A stretch of 64,000 nucleotides of DNA from positions 434,001-498,000 of the forward strand of contig NZ_JAFLNH010000002.1 of assembly GCF_018361265.1 (NCBI RefSeq), written 5' to 3'. A program made the translations under genes and the position numbers. This DNA comes from Mycobacterium sp. SM1 (GTDB taxonomy: Bacteria; Actinomycetota; Actinomycetes; Mycobacteriales; Mycobacteriaceae). Each line of letters starts with the position of its first letter. Within the stretch, counting starts at the first letter, position 1. Below are positions 28,016-36,700 of this stretch, in pieces. The notes beneath the pieces were generated by a model. That model had not been told where the DNA came from. It did not search any database and saw nothing but the letters and a program-made list of their open reading frames with translations.

Positions 28016-28160
28016 GGCGCATGAGGTTCCCATGAAAGCATGACTTTAAACCGGAAGCTTTCGAAATTCTTGGTGACGGGTTGTCAAACCCGCTCTTGCC
28101 CGGGCCCAGTGGCGACACTCGAGCCGCCGCGGGGCGGCCGGCGGGCGGCGTGCGGCTCGC

Positions 28161-29759
28161 TCAAATGAACCGCACGCCCTGCGCCAGCGGTAACTCCGAT
28201 GAGTAGTTGACGGTATTGGTGGCGCGGCGCATATAGGCCTTCCACGCGTCGGAACCCGATTCGCGGCCGCCCCCGGTGTGTTTCTCGCCGCCGAACGCCC
28301 CGCCGATCTCCGCACCCGAGGTGCCGATGTTGACGTTGGTGATACCGCAGTCCGACCCGTCGATGAAGCGCTCCGCCTCGCGGATGTCGGTGGTGAATAT
28401 TGCCGACGAAAGCCCTTGTGGCACTCCATTGTTAAGCGAAATCGCGTCGTCTAGATCGTCGTAGGTCAGCACGTAGAGGATCGGGGCGAACGTTTCGGTG
28501 GCCATGATGGCCGTCTGTGAAGGCATGCGCACCAGCGCCGGCGCCACGTAGTACGCGTTCTCCGGGAACCCGCCATGCCGGCGTTCACCGCCGATGACCT
28601 CACCGCCGTCAGCCCGGGCCTGCGCCAGCGCGTCCACCATGCTGCGATAGGCCTCCTGGTGAATCAGCGGGCCGACCAGCGTGCCCTCGGCCGACGGATC
28701 TCCGATCGGCAGCCGACCGTAGGCCGAGGCGATGCGTGCCACCACCTCGTCGGCCACCGAGCGGTGCACGATCAGCCGGCGCAGGCTGGTGCAGCGCTGC
28801 CCAGCGGTGCCGGCGGCGGCGAACACGATGGCCCGCACCGCTAACTCCAGATCGGCCGACGGCGTCACGATCGCGGCGTTGTTGCCGCCCAGCTCCAGCA
28901 ACGCCCGGCCGAAACGCCGGGCCACCCGGGGGCCAACCTGCCGCCCCATCCCCACCGACCCGGTCGCCGACACCAGCGCGACCCGGTCATCGTCGGCCAA
29001 TCGCTGACCGAGGTCGCGGCCGCCCGGGATGAGGCCGCTCACCTCCGGTGGCGCGCCGACGTCCCGGGCGGCCCGAGTGATCAGCGCCCGGCAGGCCAGC
29101 GCGGTCAACGGGGTCAGCTCGGAGGGTTTCCACACCACGGTGTCCCCGCAGACCAGCGCCACCGCGGCGTTCCACGCCCATACCGCGACCGGGAAGTTGA
29201 ACGCGGTGATCACACCCACCACCCCGAGCGGATGCCAGGTCTCCAGCAGCCGATGCCCGGGGCGCTCGGAGGCGATGGTGCGGCCATAGAGCTGGCGTGA
29301 CAGGCCAACCGCGAAGCGGCAGACGTCGATCATCTCCTGCACCTCGCCCAGTGCTTCGGACGTGATCTTGCCCACCTCGGTGGTCACCAGCGTGGCCAGG
29401 TCGCGCTGGTGGATGGTGAGCAGCTCGCCCAGCCGGTGCACCAGCGCCCCGCGCACCGGGGCCGGTGTGCGCCGCCACGCCGCAAAAGCGTGCTCGGCCG
29501 CCTCAATCGTGTGATCGACCTGGTGCGGGGTGGCCTGGGTGACGGTGAACAGCACGTCGCCGGTGATTGGCGTCCGCGCCGGTAGGCCCGGGGCGTCTGG
29601 GCCGCCGAGACGGTCGTCGGCGCCGATTGCCTCGAAGGCGCGGCGCACCCGGGCGCGCAATTCGCCGGCGGCGGGCAGCCGGGCAGCCCCCGGCTGCGGG
29701 CGGCGCTGGCCGGGCGGGGCACCCGAAACACCGGCGGCATTGGGATCGGTCGTGCTCAC
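28161..29759 (-). CDS. pcd: Piperideine-6-carboxylate (aldehyde) dehydrogenase
   Basis: A 532-aa aldehyde dehydrogenase superfamily enzyme. GTG 29759 is preceded by AGGAGG, and the first ~40 residues form a Pro/Gly/Ala-rich tail absent from most ALDHs. Motifs: FNFPVAVWAWNAA, the NAD-binding SATGSVGMGRQVG, catalytic Glu in LELGGNNAAIV, catalytic Cys in GTAGQRCTSLRRL and ALDH7-like GKHTGGGRESGSDAWK near the end. With lat it should convert lysine-derived piperideine-6-carboxylate to 2-aminoadipate. It is divergent from lrpA, 45 bp away. Confidence 0.93.
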   Translation of the reverse strand: MSTTDPNAAGVSGAPPGQRRPQPGAARLPAAGELRARVRRAFEAIGADDRLGGPDAPGLPARTPITGDVLFTVTQATPHQVDHTIEAAEHAFAAWRRTPAPVRGALVHRLGELLTIHQRDLATLVTTEVGKITSEALGEVQEMIDVCRFAVGLSRQLYGRTIASERPGHRLLETWHPLGVVGVITAFNFPVAVWAWNAAVALVCGDTVVWKPSELTPLTALACRALITRAARDVGAPPEVSGLIPGGRDLGQRLADDDRVALVSATGSVGMGRQVGPRVARRFGRALLELGGNNAAIVTPSADLELAVRAIVFAAAGTAGQRCTSLRRLIVHRSVADEVVARIASAYGRLPIGDPSAEGTLVGPLIHQEAYRSMVDALAQARADGGEVIGGERRHGGFPENAYYVAPALVRMPSQTAIMATETFAPILYVLTYDDLDDAISLNNGVPQGLSSAIFTTDIREAERFIDGSDCGITNVNIGTSGAEIGGAFGGEKHTGGGRESGSDAWKAYMRRATNTVNYSSELPLAQGVRFI

Positions 29760-29804
29760 CTGCGCGCCTCCTGCGGCGGGCCGGCGCTGCGATAGTCTCC
29801 GGCC

Positions 29805-30257
29805 ATGGGTGAGTCCCTCGACGACATCGACCGAGCGCTGGTGCGCACGCTGGTCGCCAACGGGCGCGCCACGCTGTCGGAGCTGGCCGCCGGCACCGGT
29901 CTGTCGGTCTCGGCGGTGCAGTCGCGGGTGCGCCGGCTGGAGTCGCGCGGCGTCGTGACCGGGTATACGGCGCAGATCAACCCGGAGGCGGTAGGCAACC
30001 TGCTCTCGGCGTTCGTGGCCATCACCCCTCTCGATCCGTCCCAACCCGATGATGCGCCTGCCCGCCTCGAACACTTCGAGGAGATCGAGTCATGCCATTC
30101 GGTGGCCGGTGAGGAAAGCTACATCTTGTTTGTGCGCGTCGCGTCTCCGCGGGCGCTGGAAGATCTGCTGCAGCAAATCCGGACGGCGGCGAACGTGCGA
30201 ACCCGCAGCACGATCGTATTGCATACATTTTACAGTGGCCGCCAATACATACCGTAA
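29805..30257 (+). CDS. lrpA: Lrp/AsnC-family regulator LrpA
   Basis: A 150-aa protein, the same length as Rv3291c. The N-terminal winged HTH (LDDIDRALVRTLVANGR, LSVSAVQSRVRRLESRG) is followed by the RAM ligand-binding domain (CHSVAGEESYILFVRV). In M. tuberculosis LrpA controls lat in persistence and starvation and responds to amino acids; this is inferred here from identity and position. It sits between divergent pcd and codirectional lat, so it can control both. A palindrome overlaps its stop codon (30252-30266). Confidence 0.95.
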   Translation: MGESLDDIDRALVRTLVANGRATLSELAAGTGLSVSAVQSRVRRLESRGVVTGYTAQINPEAVGNLLSAFVAITPLDPSQPDDAPARLEHFEEIESCHSVAGEESYILFVRVASPRALEDLLQQIRTAANVRTRSTIVLHTFYSGRQYIP

Positions 30258-30266
30258 TCAGTACGG
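30252..30266. promoter_or_regulatory. Palindrome before lat, candidate LrpA site
   Basis: CCGTA-ATCAG-TACGG is a perfect 5-5-5 inverted repeat starting inside the last codons of lrpA and ending 36 bp before the lat ATG. A second, looser copy AGTAATCCGTAAAA follows. LrpA is known in M. tuberculosis to bind this promoter. Confidence 0.55.
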
Positions 30267-30302
30267 GACAATGGTCAGTAATCCGTAAAAAACCGCGCTA
30301 TC

Positions 30303-31661
30303 ATGGGTTTTATGGGCGCGGCGGCAGTTGTCGACCGGAACATCCAGCCCGGTCAGGCTCGCGCGGTGCTGTCACGCAGCATGCTGCTCGATGGCCTCGA
30401 CTTGGTGCTGGATCTGCACCGCTCGACCGGGTCCTACCTGGTCGACGCTCGTGACGGTCGGCGCTATCTGGATATGTTCACCTTCGTCGCATCGTCGGCG
30501 CTGGGCATGAACCACCCGGCGCTGGCCGAGGACGAGGCGTTTCTCGCCGAGCTCACCGAGGCTGCGATCAACAAACCCAGCAACTCTGACGTGTATTCGT
30601 TGCCCATGGCCCGCTTTGTGCAGACCTTCACCCGGGTGCTGGGCGACCCGGCGCTGCCGCACCTGTTTTTCATCGACGGCGGCGCCCTGGCGGTCGAGAA
30701 CGCGCTCAAGGTCGCATTCGACTGGAAGAGCCGCCATAACGAGGCGCGCGGTATCGATCCCGCGCTTGGCTCCCGGGTGCTGCACCTGCGCGGGGCATTT
30801 CATGGGCGCAGCGGCTACACCCTGTCGCTCACCAACACCGGTTCGGTTGCCGTGGCGCGTTTTCCGAAGTTTGATTGGCCACGCATCGACGCGCCCTACA
30901 TCCGTCCCGGGCTGGATGGGCCGGGCATCGAAGCGCTAGAAGCCGAGTCGCTGCGGCAGGCCCGCGCGGCGTTCGAAGCGCATCCGCACGACATCGCCTG
31001 CTTTATCGCCGAGCCCATCCAGGGCGAGGGCGGCGACCGGCACTTCCGGCCCGAGTTCTTTGCCGCGATGCGCGAGCTGTGCGACGACTACGACGCCTTG
31101 TTGATCTTCGACGAGGTGCAGACCGGCTGCGGGCTGACCGGAACCGCCTGGGCGTACCAGCAACTGGGGGTTGCGCCGGATGTGGTGGCCTTCGGCAAAA
31201 AGACCCAGGTATGCGGCGTGATGGCCGGGCGCCGAGTCGACGAAATCGCCGACAACGTGTTCGCTGTCCCGTGTCGGCTCAACTCGACGTGGGGCGGCAA
31301 TCTTACCGACATGGTTCGGGCGCGGCGCATCCTCGAGGTGATCGAAGCCGAGGGACTGTTCGAGCGCGCCGCCGAGCAGGGCCGTTACCTGCGCGCCCGG
31401 CTTGACGAGCTGGCCGCAGACTTCCCGGCGTTGGTGCTCGACCCCCGCGGGCGCGGTTTGATGTGCGCTTTCAGCCTGCCGGGCACCCCAGAGCGCGACG
31501 AGTTGATCCGCCGCCTGTGGGAGCGTCAGGTGATCGTGCTGCCCAGCGGCACCGACAGTGTGCGTTTTCGCCCGGCGCTGACCGTGTCCCGCGAAGAGAT
31601 CGACGCAGCGGTCGCCGCCGTCCGCGACGCCTTGGGCGACATGCGGTCGTCGGGGCGCTGA
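30303..31661 (+). CDS. lat: L-lysine 6-aminotransferase
   Basis: A 452-aa class III PLP aminotransferase transferring the epsilon-amino group of lysine to 2-oxoglutarate. Conserved: TFVASSALGMN, FIDGGALAVENALKVAFDW, LRGAFHGRSGYTLSLTNT, LIFDEVQTGCGLTGT and the PLP-lysine segment AFGKKTQVCG (K299/K300). It is nearly colinear with M. tuberculosis Lat (Rv3290c), which is strongly induced in nutrient starvation. ATG 30303 and ATG 30312 are both possible starts. It is controlled by lrpA, and pcd takes the next step in lysine catabolism. Confidence 0.96.
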   Translation: MGFMGAAAVVDRNIQPGQARAVLSRSMLLDGLDLVLDLHRSTGSYLVDARDGRRYLDMFTFVASSALGMNHPALAEDEAFLAELTEAAINKPSNSDVYSLPMARFVQTFTRVLGDPALPHLFFIDGGALAVENALKVAFDWKSRHNEARGIDPALGSRVLHLRGAFHGRSGYTLSLTNTGSVAVARFPKFDWPRIDAPYIRPGLDGPGIEALEAESLRQARAAFEAHPHDIACFIAEPIQGEGGDRHFRPEFFAAMRELCDDYDALLIFDEVQTGCGLTGTAWAYQQLGVAPDVVAFGKKTQVCGVMAGRRVDEIADNVFAVPCRLNSTWGGNLTDMVRARRILEVIEAEGLFERAAEQGRYLRARLDELAADFPALVLDPRGRGLMCAFSLPGTPERDELIRRLWERQVIVLPSGTDSVRFRPALTVSREEIDAAVAAVRDALGDMRSSGR

Positions 31662-31802
31662 CCTGGCCGGTTGATCACATCCTGATCGCGGGGCGGGTCA
31701 CCGAACGGTGTGGGCGGCAGTCGATGAATGTGCCTGACACGCTTAGCGCCGCAGCACAGTCGAGCGCAGAATGTAACTGATGCTGCCGGTCGCGCGATGA
31801 CG

Positions 31803-31824
31803 CTACGGGCGGCCGAGCCCGTAG
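31803..31824. terminator. Hairpin between lat and the downstream membrane gene
   Basis: CTACGGGC-ggccga-GCCCGTAG is a perfect 8-bp stem with a 6-nt loop, 14 bp before the ATG at 31838. It could be a lat terminator or an attenuator for the next gene. The rest of 31662-31837 shows nothing. Confidence 0.45.
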
Positions 31825-31837
31825 AGAGGTTCCTGGG

Positions 31838-32224
31838 ATGCAGAGACCGCGCGAGAGCTCACGTGGCGACAGCCTGGGGCAGGAAGACGGTGAGGTCCGG
31901 GCGGCGGTCCGGTTCGCCGTCCTGGCCACCGCCGCCGGTGTGGGTTTCCTCATCGTTGCCGCGTTGTGGGTCAGCACGTGCGGCGGGGAACTGAGCGTTG
32001 ACACCGCGGCCTGTGGCAACCCCCAGCGTGTGCTGTTGGCGTTGGGGGCACCGGCGATCCTGCTGGCCAGCGGGATTAGGGCTTTTTTGCGCACCTATCG
32101 GATCTGGCACGAGCACGGCACCTGGTGGGCATGGCAGGGTGCCGGATGGTTTTTGTTAATGCTGATGCTGCTGACGCTCACGGTGGGTGTTCCCCCGATC
32201 GCGGGCCCGGCGCTGGGCCACTGA
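31838..32224 (+). CDS. Small membrane protein, Rv3289c-like
   Basis: A 128-aa protein with three predicted hydrophobic helices (about residues 28-46, 60-80 and 98-118) and a hydrophilic N-terminus. Position after lat and length match Rv3289c. Two cysteines (TCGGE and AACGN) flank the first extracellular loop. Function unknown. In M. tuberculosis it precedes the usfY-rsbW-sigF genes on the same strand; here two minus-strand genes intervene. Confidence 0.8.
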   Translation: MQRPRESSRGDSLGQEDGEVRAAVRFAVLATAAGVGFLIVAALWVSTCGGELSVDTAACGNPQRVLLALGAPAILLASGIRAFLRTYRIWHEHGTWWAWQGAGWFLLMLMLLTLTVGVPPIAGPALGH

Positions 32225-32250
32225 GAGCTGCTAGCGGCCCGTACCGGCCC

Positions 32251-32562
32251 TTAGCCGACGTGCTGGCGCGACCGGCTATCGGAATGCGCAACCTGCCACT
32301 GCGCGTCGATGCGGGCCACGCGGCGGCGTTCTACGACACACCAGAGCGTTCCGGCGATCGCTCCCAGCACGGTGATAAGCCCCGTCGTCGCGAGCCACTC
32401 GTAATGTCCGTAGGCCGCAGCCGCGGCGGTGGCGATCATCCCGAACAACGCGACGGCGAGCAGGATGAACCCGGGCCAGAGCAAGTTGTCCTTCATCGTC
32501 ATCCCGGCGTGCGGCAGCGTGGTCCGCCAGCGATCCGTCGGATCGTGGTGTGTATCTCCCAT
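32251..32562 (-). CDS. UsfY-like small membrane protein
   Basis: A 103-aa protein beginning MGDTHHDPTDRWRTTLPHAG, closely resembling the N-terminal signature I remember for UsfY. Two transmembrane helices (about residues 28-50 and 56-76) are followed by EHRR-like VERRRVARIDAQW. A GGAGG SD precedes the ATG. UsfY is encoded within the sigF operon in M. tuberculosis; here the gene is near sigF but on the opposite strand. Its function is unknown and the assignment rests on the N-terminal motif and location. Confidence 0.65.
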   Translation of the reverse strand: MGDTHHDPTDRWRTTLPHAGMTMKDNLLWPGFILLAVALFGMIATAAAAAYGHYEWLATTGLITVLGAIAGTLWCVVERRRVARIDAQWQVAHSDSRSRQHVG

Positions 32563-32704
32563 CAGCCCCTCCGTCTTCGGCGAGTGAGCAGGCGAGTGAG
32601 CAAAATACTACTCAGGCGACGGGCCCGACGAAATGCTTGACTGTACCGGTGACCAGCGGTTGCGCACAACGGCAATTGGGTTTCCTGTGGCGGCGCCCCC
32701 GCGG

Positions 32705-33085
32705 TCAGGCCGCACCGGCTTCACCGCGAACCAACACGTCGGGCACCGAGATCGCCCCGATCGTTGTGACAAGCCATACCACAACCGTTGCCGCAACCCA
32801 AGAGGCGACGCCGTCGATGCTTAGCCCATCGGTAAACGCCGAGGCGAAACCGAGCGCCACCACGGTCAACGCCAGGCCAGTTCCCCCGAGCATCAGCGAC
32901 GCATAGGCACGGGGTAGTTTCAAGATCAACGCGGAAAGGCTCGCCTGCGACACCGAGAACAGCAGTGTTGCGGCGATGAACCCCGAGGCCGATACCGCTA
33001 CACCGGGAACAACCCACGCCGCCACCAGGAGCCCGATCGCCCACGATCCCAGAAACACGGCCGCGCGCAGCAGGATTTGTTTCAT
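32705..33085 (-). CDS. Four-helix membrane protein (phage-holin IV-like family)
   Basis: A 126-aa, almost wholly hydrophobic protein with four helices: residues about 8-28 (FLGSWAIGLLVAAWVVPGV), 34-52, 62-84 and 92-114. The layout and WAIGLLVAAWVVPGV start match the DUF/phage holin family IV membrane proteins common in bacteria. These are usually not phage-encoded and have no known role. It is divergent from the sigF operon, whose promoter begins about 120 bp away. Confidence 0.75.
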   Translation of the reverse strand: MKQILLRAAVFLGSWAIGLLVAAWVVPGVAVSASGFIAATLLFSVSQASLSALILKLPRAYASLMLGGTGLALTVVALGFASAFTDGLSIDGVASWVAATVVVWLVTTIGAISVPDVLVRGEAGAA

Positions 33086-33206
33086 AGCGACCAGCGTAGG
33101 TTGTTACCCCGGGGCTGTCATGGGCCCGTTACGGGACGGATGGACCCGGGCCCATCCTTGGGGGTGGTGCCGCGCCGCCGCTGTGAACGGCCCCGTCTTA
33201 ATCGGC

Positions 33207-33233
33207 GTTTTAATCGGCGCGACAAGCGGGTAT
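33207..33233 (+). promoter_or_regulatory. Consensus-like SigF promoter of the rsbW-sigF operon
   Basis: GTTT (33207-33210), a 17-nt spacer and GGGTAT (33228-33233) match the mycobacterial SigF consensus GTTT-N15-17-GGGTAT. The expected start of transcription is near 33240, only about 4 nt before an ATG at 33244. It explains autoregulation of sigF. Confidence 0.75.
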
Positions 33234-33243
33234 CCCTTGCCGC

Positions 33244-33339
33244 ATGACCAGGATGAAGCCGATGATCGATCAGATCAAGGCCCGGACGATGCGCGATCGC
33301 CACTCCCCGATCGGTGGGATCGGTGGGGAAAGACCATGA
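33244..33339 (+). CDS. Short leader ORF 1 of the sigF operon, 31 aa
   Basis: ATG 33244 to TGA 33337-33339. It would be nearly leaderless if transcription starts at about 33240 from the SigF promoter. The peptide is basic and begins MTRMKPMIDQIKARTMRDRH. Its stop overlaps the start of the next short ORF as ATGA. No family is recognised. An alternative on the opposite strand (33275-33460) encodes one hydrophobic helix and cannot be excluded. Confidence 0.45.
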   Translation: MTRMKPMIDQIKARTMRDRHSPIGGIGGERP

Positions 33340-33476
33340 GAGCGATCGCGTATGCCGCTACTATGGCAACGACCACGACAAGCAGCGCGCCACGGCGATC
33401 GCCGCAGCCGCTGCACCCCGGCTGTTCCGGTGGTGTCGCCGTGGTCGACGCCGGGTGCACCCGGGGGTGCTCATGA
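33336..33476 (+). CDS. Short leader ORF 2 of the sigF operon, 46 aa
   Basis: ATG 33336 overlaps the stop of ORF 1, and TGA 33474-33476 overlaps the rsbW start, both as ATGA. The peptide begins MRAIAYAATMATTTTSSAPR and ends with Gly-Cys-rich CTRGCS. Codon third positions are GC in about three quarters of codons, lower than neighbouring genes, so it may act as a coupling leader rather than as a functional protein. Confidence 0.4.
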   Translation: MRAIAYAATMATTTTSSAPRRSPQPLHPGCSGGVAVVDAGCTRGCS

Positions 33477-33964
33477 CTGACCGACTCGAACACGGGTTGG
33501 GCTCGATGCGGGCAGCGCCGGCGGGCGACCTTTCCGCCGAATCCCCGGTTGGCCGGCCACGAGCGGGTGATCGCGCCATCGAGTTGCGGGTTGCCGCCCG
33601 TCTGGAAAGCCTGGCGGTATTGCGCGCATTGGTTGGCGCGGTCGGCACGTTCGAGGACCTGGATTTGGACGCCGTGGCAGATCTGCGGCTGGCGGTAGAC
33701 GAGGTGTGCACCCGGTTGATCCGCTCGGCGGTACCGGACGCAGCGCTGATTGTGGTCATCGATCCGCGAGATGACGAAGTGGTGGTGGAGATTTCGGCCA
33801 AGTGCCGGACCGGCGACGTGCTGGTGCCGGGCAGCTTCAGCTGGCATGTTCTGCGATCGTTGGCCGACGGCGTGCAAACCTTCCACGGTGGACCCGGGCC
33901 CGATGACGGCGGTGGCGTGGTCGGTGTCAGCCTGACGACACGACGGACGGGCGCCGGCAGGTGA
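33473..33964 (+). CDS. rsbW: Anti-sigma-F factor
   Basis: A 163-aa GHKL-fold anti-sigma factor, the usfX/RsbW orthologue. The core IELRVAARLESLAVLRALVG, the N-box ADLRLAVDEVCTRLI and SFSWHVLRSLAD match Rv3287c. The ATG is chosen from the ATGA overlap with the upstream leader ORF; the N-terminal ~35 residues before AIELRV are variable. It holds SigF inactive until released by anti-anti-sigma factors. It ends in a GTGA overlap with sigF, giving tight stoichiometry of the partners. Confidence 0.93.
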   Translation: MTDRLEHGLGSMRAAPAGDLSAESPVGRPRAGDRAIELRVAARLESLAVLRALVGAVGTFEDLDLDAVADLRLAVDEVCTRLIRSAVPDAALIVVIDPRDDEVVVEISAKCRTGDVLVPGSFSWHVLRSLADGVQTFHGGPGPDDGGGVVGVSLTTRRTGAGR

Positions 33965-34749
33965 CGCCGCGAGCCGCCCGGGCCGCCGGCTCGCGCGCCG
34001 TGGGCTACCCCGACGTTCGCGAGATGTTTCGCGAGCTGGCTCATCTCGATCCTGGTTCGACCGAGTTCCAGCGCCATCGAGACCAGATCGTCAACCGTTG
34101 TTTGCCGCTGGCCGAGCACATCGCACGCAGATTCGAGGGCCGGGGTGAGCCGCGTGATGACCTGGTTCAGGTCGCGCGGGTGGGGTTGGTCAACGCGGTC
34201 GCCCGCTTTGAACCCGCTATCGGTGCGGATTTCGTCTCCTTCGCGGTGCCCACCATCATGGGTGAGATCAAGCGACACTTTCGCGACAACAGCTGGTCGG
34301 TCAAGGTTCCCCGGCGACTGAAGGAGCTGCATCTGCAGCTCGGCGCCGCCACCGCCGAATTGTCACAACGGCTCGGCCGGGCGCCGAGCGCATCCGAACT
34401 CGCCGAGGAACTCGCGGTGGACCGCGCCGAAGTCGTCGAGGGTCTGGTGGCCGGAAGCTTCTACACCACGTCATCTATCGACAGCGGCGGCGGTGCAGGC
34501 GACGATGATGCGGGTGCGATCACCGACCGCCTGGGTGACATAGACGCCGGGCTGGAGCGGGTCGAAAACCGAGAAGCATTGCGGCCCTTGCTGAACGCGC
34601 TGCCCGAGCGCGAACGAGCCGTGCTGGTGCTCAGGTTCTTCGAGTCGATGACGCAAACGCAGATCGCCGAACGGGTCGGAATCTCACAGATGCATGTCTC
34701 GCGGCTGCTCGCCAAATCGTTAGCGCGACTGCGAGACGCCTTGGAGTAG
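33961..34749 (+). CDS. sigF: Stress/stationary-phase sigma factor SigF
   Basis: A 262-aa group 3 (SigB/SigF type) sigma factor. Region 2 (RDDLVQVARVGLVNAVARFEP, FVSFAVPTIMGEIKRHFRD), region 3 (LGRAPSASELAEELAV) and region 4 with its HTH (ALPERERAVLVLRFFESMTQ then IAERVGISQMHVSRLLA) are complete. The GTG start overlaps the rsbW stop. It is transcribed from a SigF-type promoter at 33207, indicating positive autoregulation. It ends 33 bp before the convergent accA3 stop. Confidence 0.96.
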   Translation: MTPRAARAAGSRAVGYPDVREMFRELAHLDPGSTEFQRHRDQIVNRCLPLAEHIARRFEGRGEPRDDLVQVARVGLVNAVARFEPAIGADFVSFAVPTIMGEIKRHFRDNSWSVKVPRRLKELHLQLGAATAELSQRLGRAPSASELAEELAVDRAEVVEGLVAGSFYTTSSIDSGGGAGDDDAGAITDRLGDIDAGLERVENREALRPLLNALPERERAVLVLRFFESMTQTQIAERVGISQMHVSRLLAKSLARLRDALE

Positions 34750-34782
34750 TAACCGCTTTGCGTCCTCGCCGAACGACGCGTG

Positions 34783-36579
34783 TCATTTGATCTCGGCGAG
34801 CACCGTGCCCTGGGTGATAGCGGAGCCGGCCTCGACGGCCAGTCCGGTGATGGTGCCATCCTTGTGTGCGGTAACCGGGTTTTCCATCTTCATCGCTTCG
34901 AGCACCACCACCAAGTCCCCGGCGGCGACCGTCTGGCCTTCCTCGACCGCAACCTTCACCACGGTGCCCTGCATGGGTGCGGTCACCGCGTCGCCCGATG
35001 CCGCCGCGCCAGCGAGCGCACCCCGTTTGCGGGGCTTAGGCTTTTTACGAATGACACCCGCGGGTGCGCAGCCGCCCCCGTTGGACAGCGCGAGATCGGC
35101 GGGTAGCGATACCTCCAGCCGGCGGCCACCGACTTCGACGACCACCTTCTGGCGCGGTCGGACGTCCTCTTCATCGAGGGGTTCACCGCCCGTGAAGGGC
35201 TCGATGGTGTTGTTCCACTCGGTCTCGATCCAGCGGGTATGCACCGAGAAGCCGCTCTCATCCCCGATGAACGCCGGGTCCCGCACGATCGCCCGGTGAA
35301 ACGGGATCACGGTGGCCAGGCCCTCGACCTCAAACTCGTCCAGCGCGCGCCGGGCCCGAGCGATCGCCTCCTGGCGGGTGGCGCCGTGCACGATCAGCTT
35401 GGCCAGCATCGAGTCGAACTGGCCACCGATCACCGACCCCGTCTCGACACCGGAGTCCAGCCGCACACCCGGGCCGGCGGGTGGGTGGAATTTTGTCACC
35501 GGCCCCGGCGCGGGCAGGAAATTGCGCCCAGCGTCTTCGCCGTTGATCCGGAACTCAATGGCGTGCCCCCGGGGCACCGGATCCTCGGTGATGTCCAGCT
35601 TTTCGCCGTTGGCGATCTTGAACTGCTGCAGGACCAAATCAATTCCCGCGGTTTCCTCGGTGACCGGGTGCTCCACCTGCAGCCGGGTGTTGACTTCCAG
35701 AAAAGAGATGAGGCCGTCCTGGCCCACCAGGAACTCCACGGTGCCGGCACCGTAGTAGTGCGCCTCCTTGCAGATCCGCTTGGCGGCCTCGTGAATCTCC
35801 CTGCGCTGGGCATCGGTCAAAAACGGCGCCGGCGCCTCTTCGACTAATTTTTGGTAACGGCGCTGCAGCGAGCAATCCCGGGTGCCGGCGACGACGACGT
35901 TGCCATGCTGGTCGGCGATCACCTGTGCCTCGACATGACGTGGCTTGTCCAGGTAGCGCTCCACGAAGCACTCGCCGCGGCCGAATGCGGCCGTCGCCTC
36001 GCGCACCGCCGACTCGTACAGCTCGGGGATCTCTTCCAGCGTGCGGGCCACCTTCATACCCTTGCCACCCCCGCCGAATGCCGCCTTGATGGCGATCGGT
36101 ACCCCGTACTCTCGGGCAAAGGCCATGACCTCCTCGGCGTTCTTCACGGGGTCGGGGGTGCCGGGCACCAGGGGCGCCTGGGCGCGGGCGGCGATGTGCC
36201 GCGCGGTGACCTTGTCGCCGAGGTCGCGGATCGACTGCGGGCTGGGCCCGATCCAGATCAAGCCGGCGTCGATGACCGCCTGCGCGAAGTCGGCGTTTTC
36301 CGCCAAGAACCCGTAACCGGGGTGAATGGCGTTGGCTCCGGATTTCGCCGCGGCGTCGAGGAGCTTACCGAAGTCGAGATACGACTCCGCCGACGTCTGC
36401 CCGCCCAGCGCGAACGCCTCGTCGGCCAGCCGCACATGCAGCGCCTCGGCGTCGGGTTCGGCGTATACCGCGACGCTGGACAGGCCGGCGTCCCGGGCCG
36501 CGCGGATCACCCGCACCGCGATCTCACCGCGATTGGCGACCAGCACTTTGGAGATCCTCGAGCTGGCGTGACTAGGCAC
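34783..36579 (-). CDS. accA3: Acyl-CoA carboxylase biotin-carboxylase/BCCP subunit
   Basis: A 598-aa alpha subunit. The biotin carboxylase domain (residues ~10-455) shows [18 protein letters not shown], the ATP-grasp loop [12 protein letters not shown], the CO2/ADP site [10 protein letters not shown] and [12 protein letters not shown]. The C-terminal BCCP domain carries the biotinylation site EAMKMEN. In mycobacteria AccA3 partners AccD4, AccD5 and AccD6 with AccE5 to make methylmalonyl-, malonyl- and long-chain carboxyacyl-CoA for lipid synthesis. It is the last gene of a minus-strand run starting at accD5; 120 bp separate it from sufE. Confidence 0.96.
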   Translation of the reverse strand: MPSHASSRISKVLVANRGEIAVRVIRAARDAGLSSVAVYAEPDAEALHVRLADEAFALGGQTSAESYLDFGKLLDAAAKSGANAIHPGYGFLAENADFAQAVIDAGLIWIGPSPQSIRDLGDKVTARHIAARAQAPLVPGTPDPVKNAEEVMAFAREYGVPIAIKAAFGGGGKGMKVARTLEEIPELYESAVREATAAFGRGECFVERYLDKPRHVEAQVIADQHGNVVVAGTRDCSLQRRYQKLVEEAPAPFLTDAQRREIHEAAKRICKEAHYYGAGTVEFLVGQDGLISFLEVNTRLQVEHPVTEETAGIDLVLQQFKIANGEKLDITEDPVPRGHAIEFRINGEDAGRNFLPAPGPVTKFHPPAGPGVRLDSGVETGSVIGGQFDSMLAKLIVHGATRQEAIARARRALDEFEVEGLATVIPFHRAIVRDPAFIGDESGFSVHTRWIETEWNNTIEPFTGGEPLDEEDVRPRQKVVVEVGGRRLEVSLPADLALSNGGGCAPAGVIRKKPKPRKRGALAGAAASGDAVTAPMQGTVVKVAVEEGQTVAAGDLVVVLEAMKMENPVTAHKDGTITGLAVEAGSAITQGTVLAEIK

Positions 36580-36700
36580 TGCGCCTCCTGTCTGGCGTCA
36601 CCGGCATCTAGGCCGACATTCTCTAAGAGAATTTCTTACTACGGTGTCGGGGGAAGTCTAAGCGGTCGCGCCGCGAGTCGGCCGGGGCAGTGTCTTAACC

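Noticed and set aside
28161..30074. Extended 637-codon version of the pcd gene
   Set aside because: The first 105 codons are antisense to lrpA and lack conservation. The GTG at 29759 has an AGGAGG SD.
32625..32700. Possible tRNA-like or CRISPR-like structure in intergenic regions
   Set aside because: No cloverleaf, CCA end or regularly spaced repeats with unique spacers were found anywhere in the window; the tandem repeats are contiguous minisatellites.
33275..33460. Minus-strand ORF with one hydrophobic helix (LLVVVVAIVAAYAIALMV) opposite the sigF leader ORFs
   Set aside because: No SD or promoter was found for it. The plus strand has a SigF promoter and a continuous chain of overlaps, so it is kept only as an alternative.
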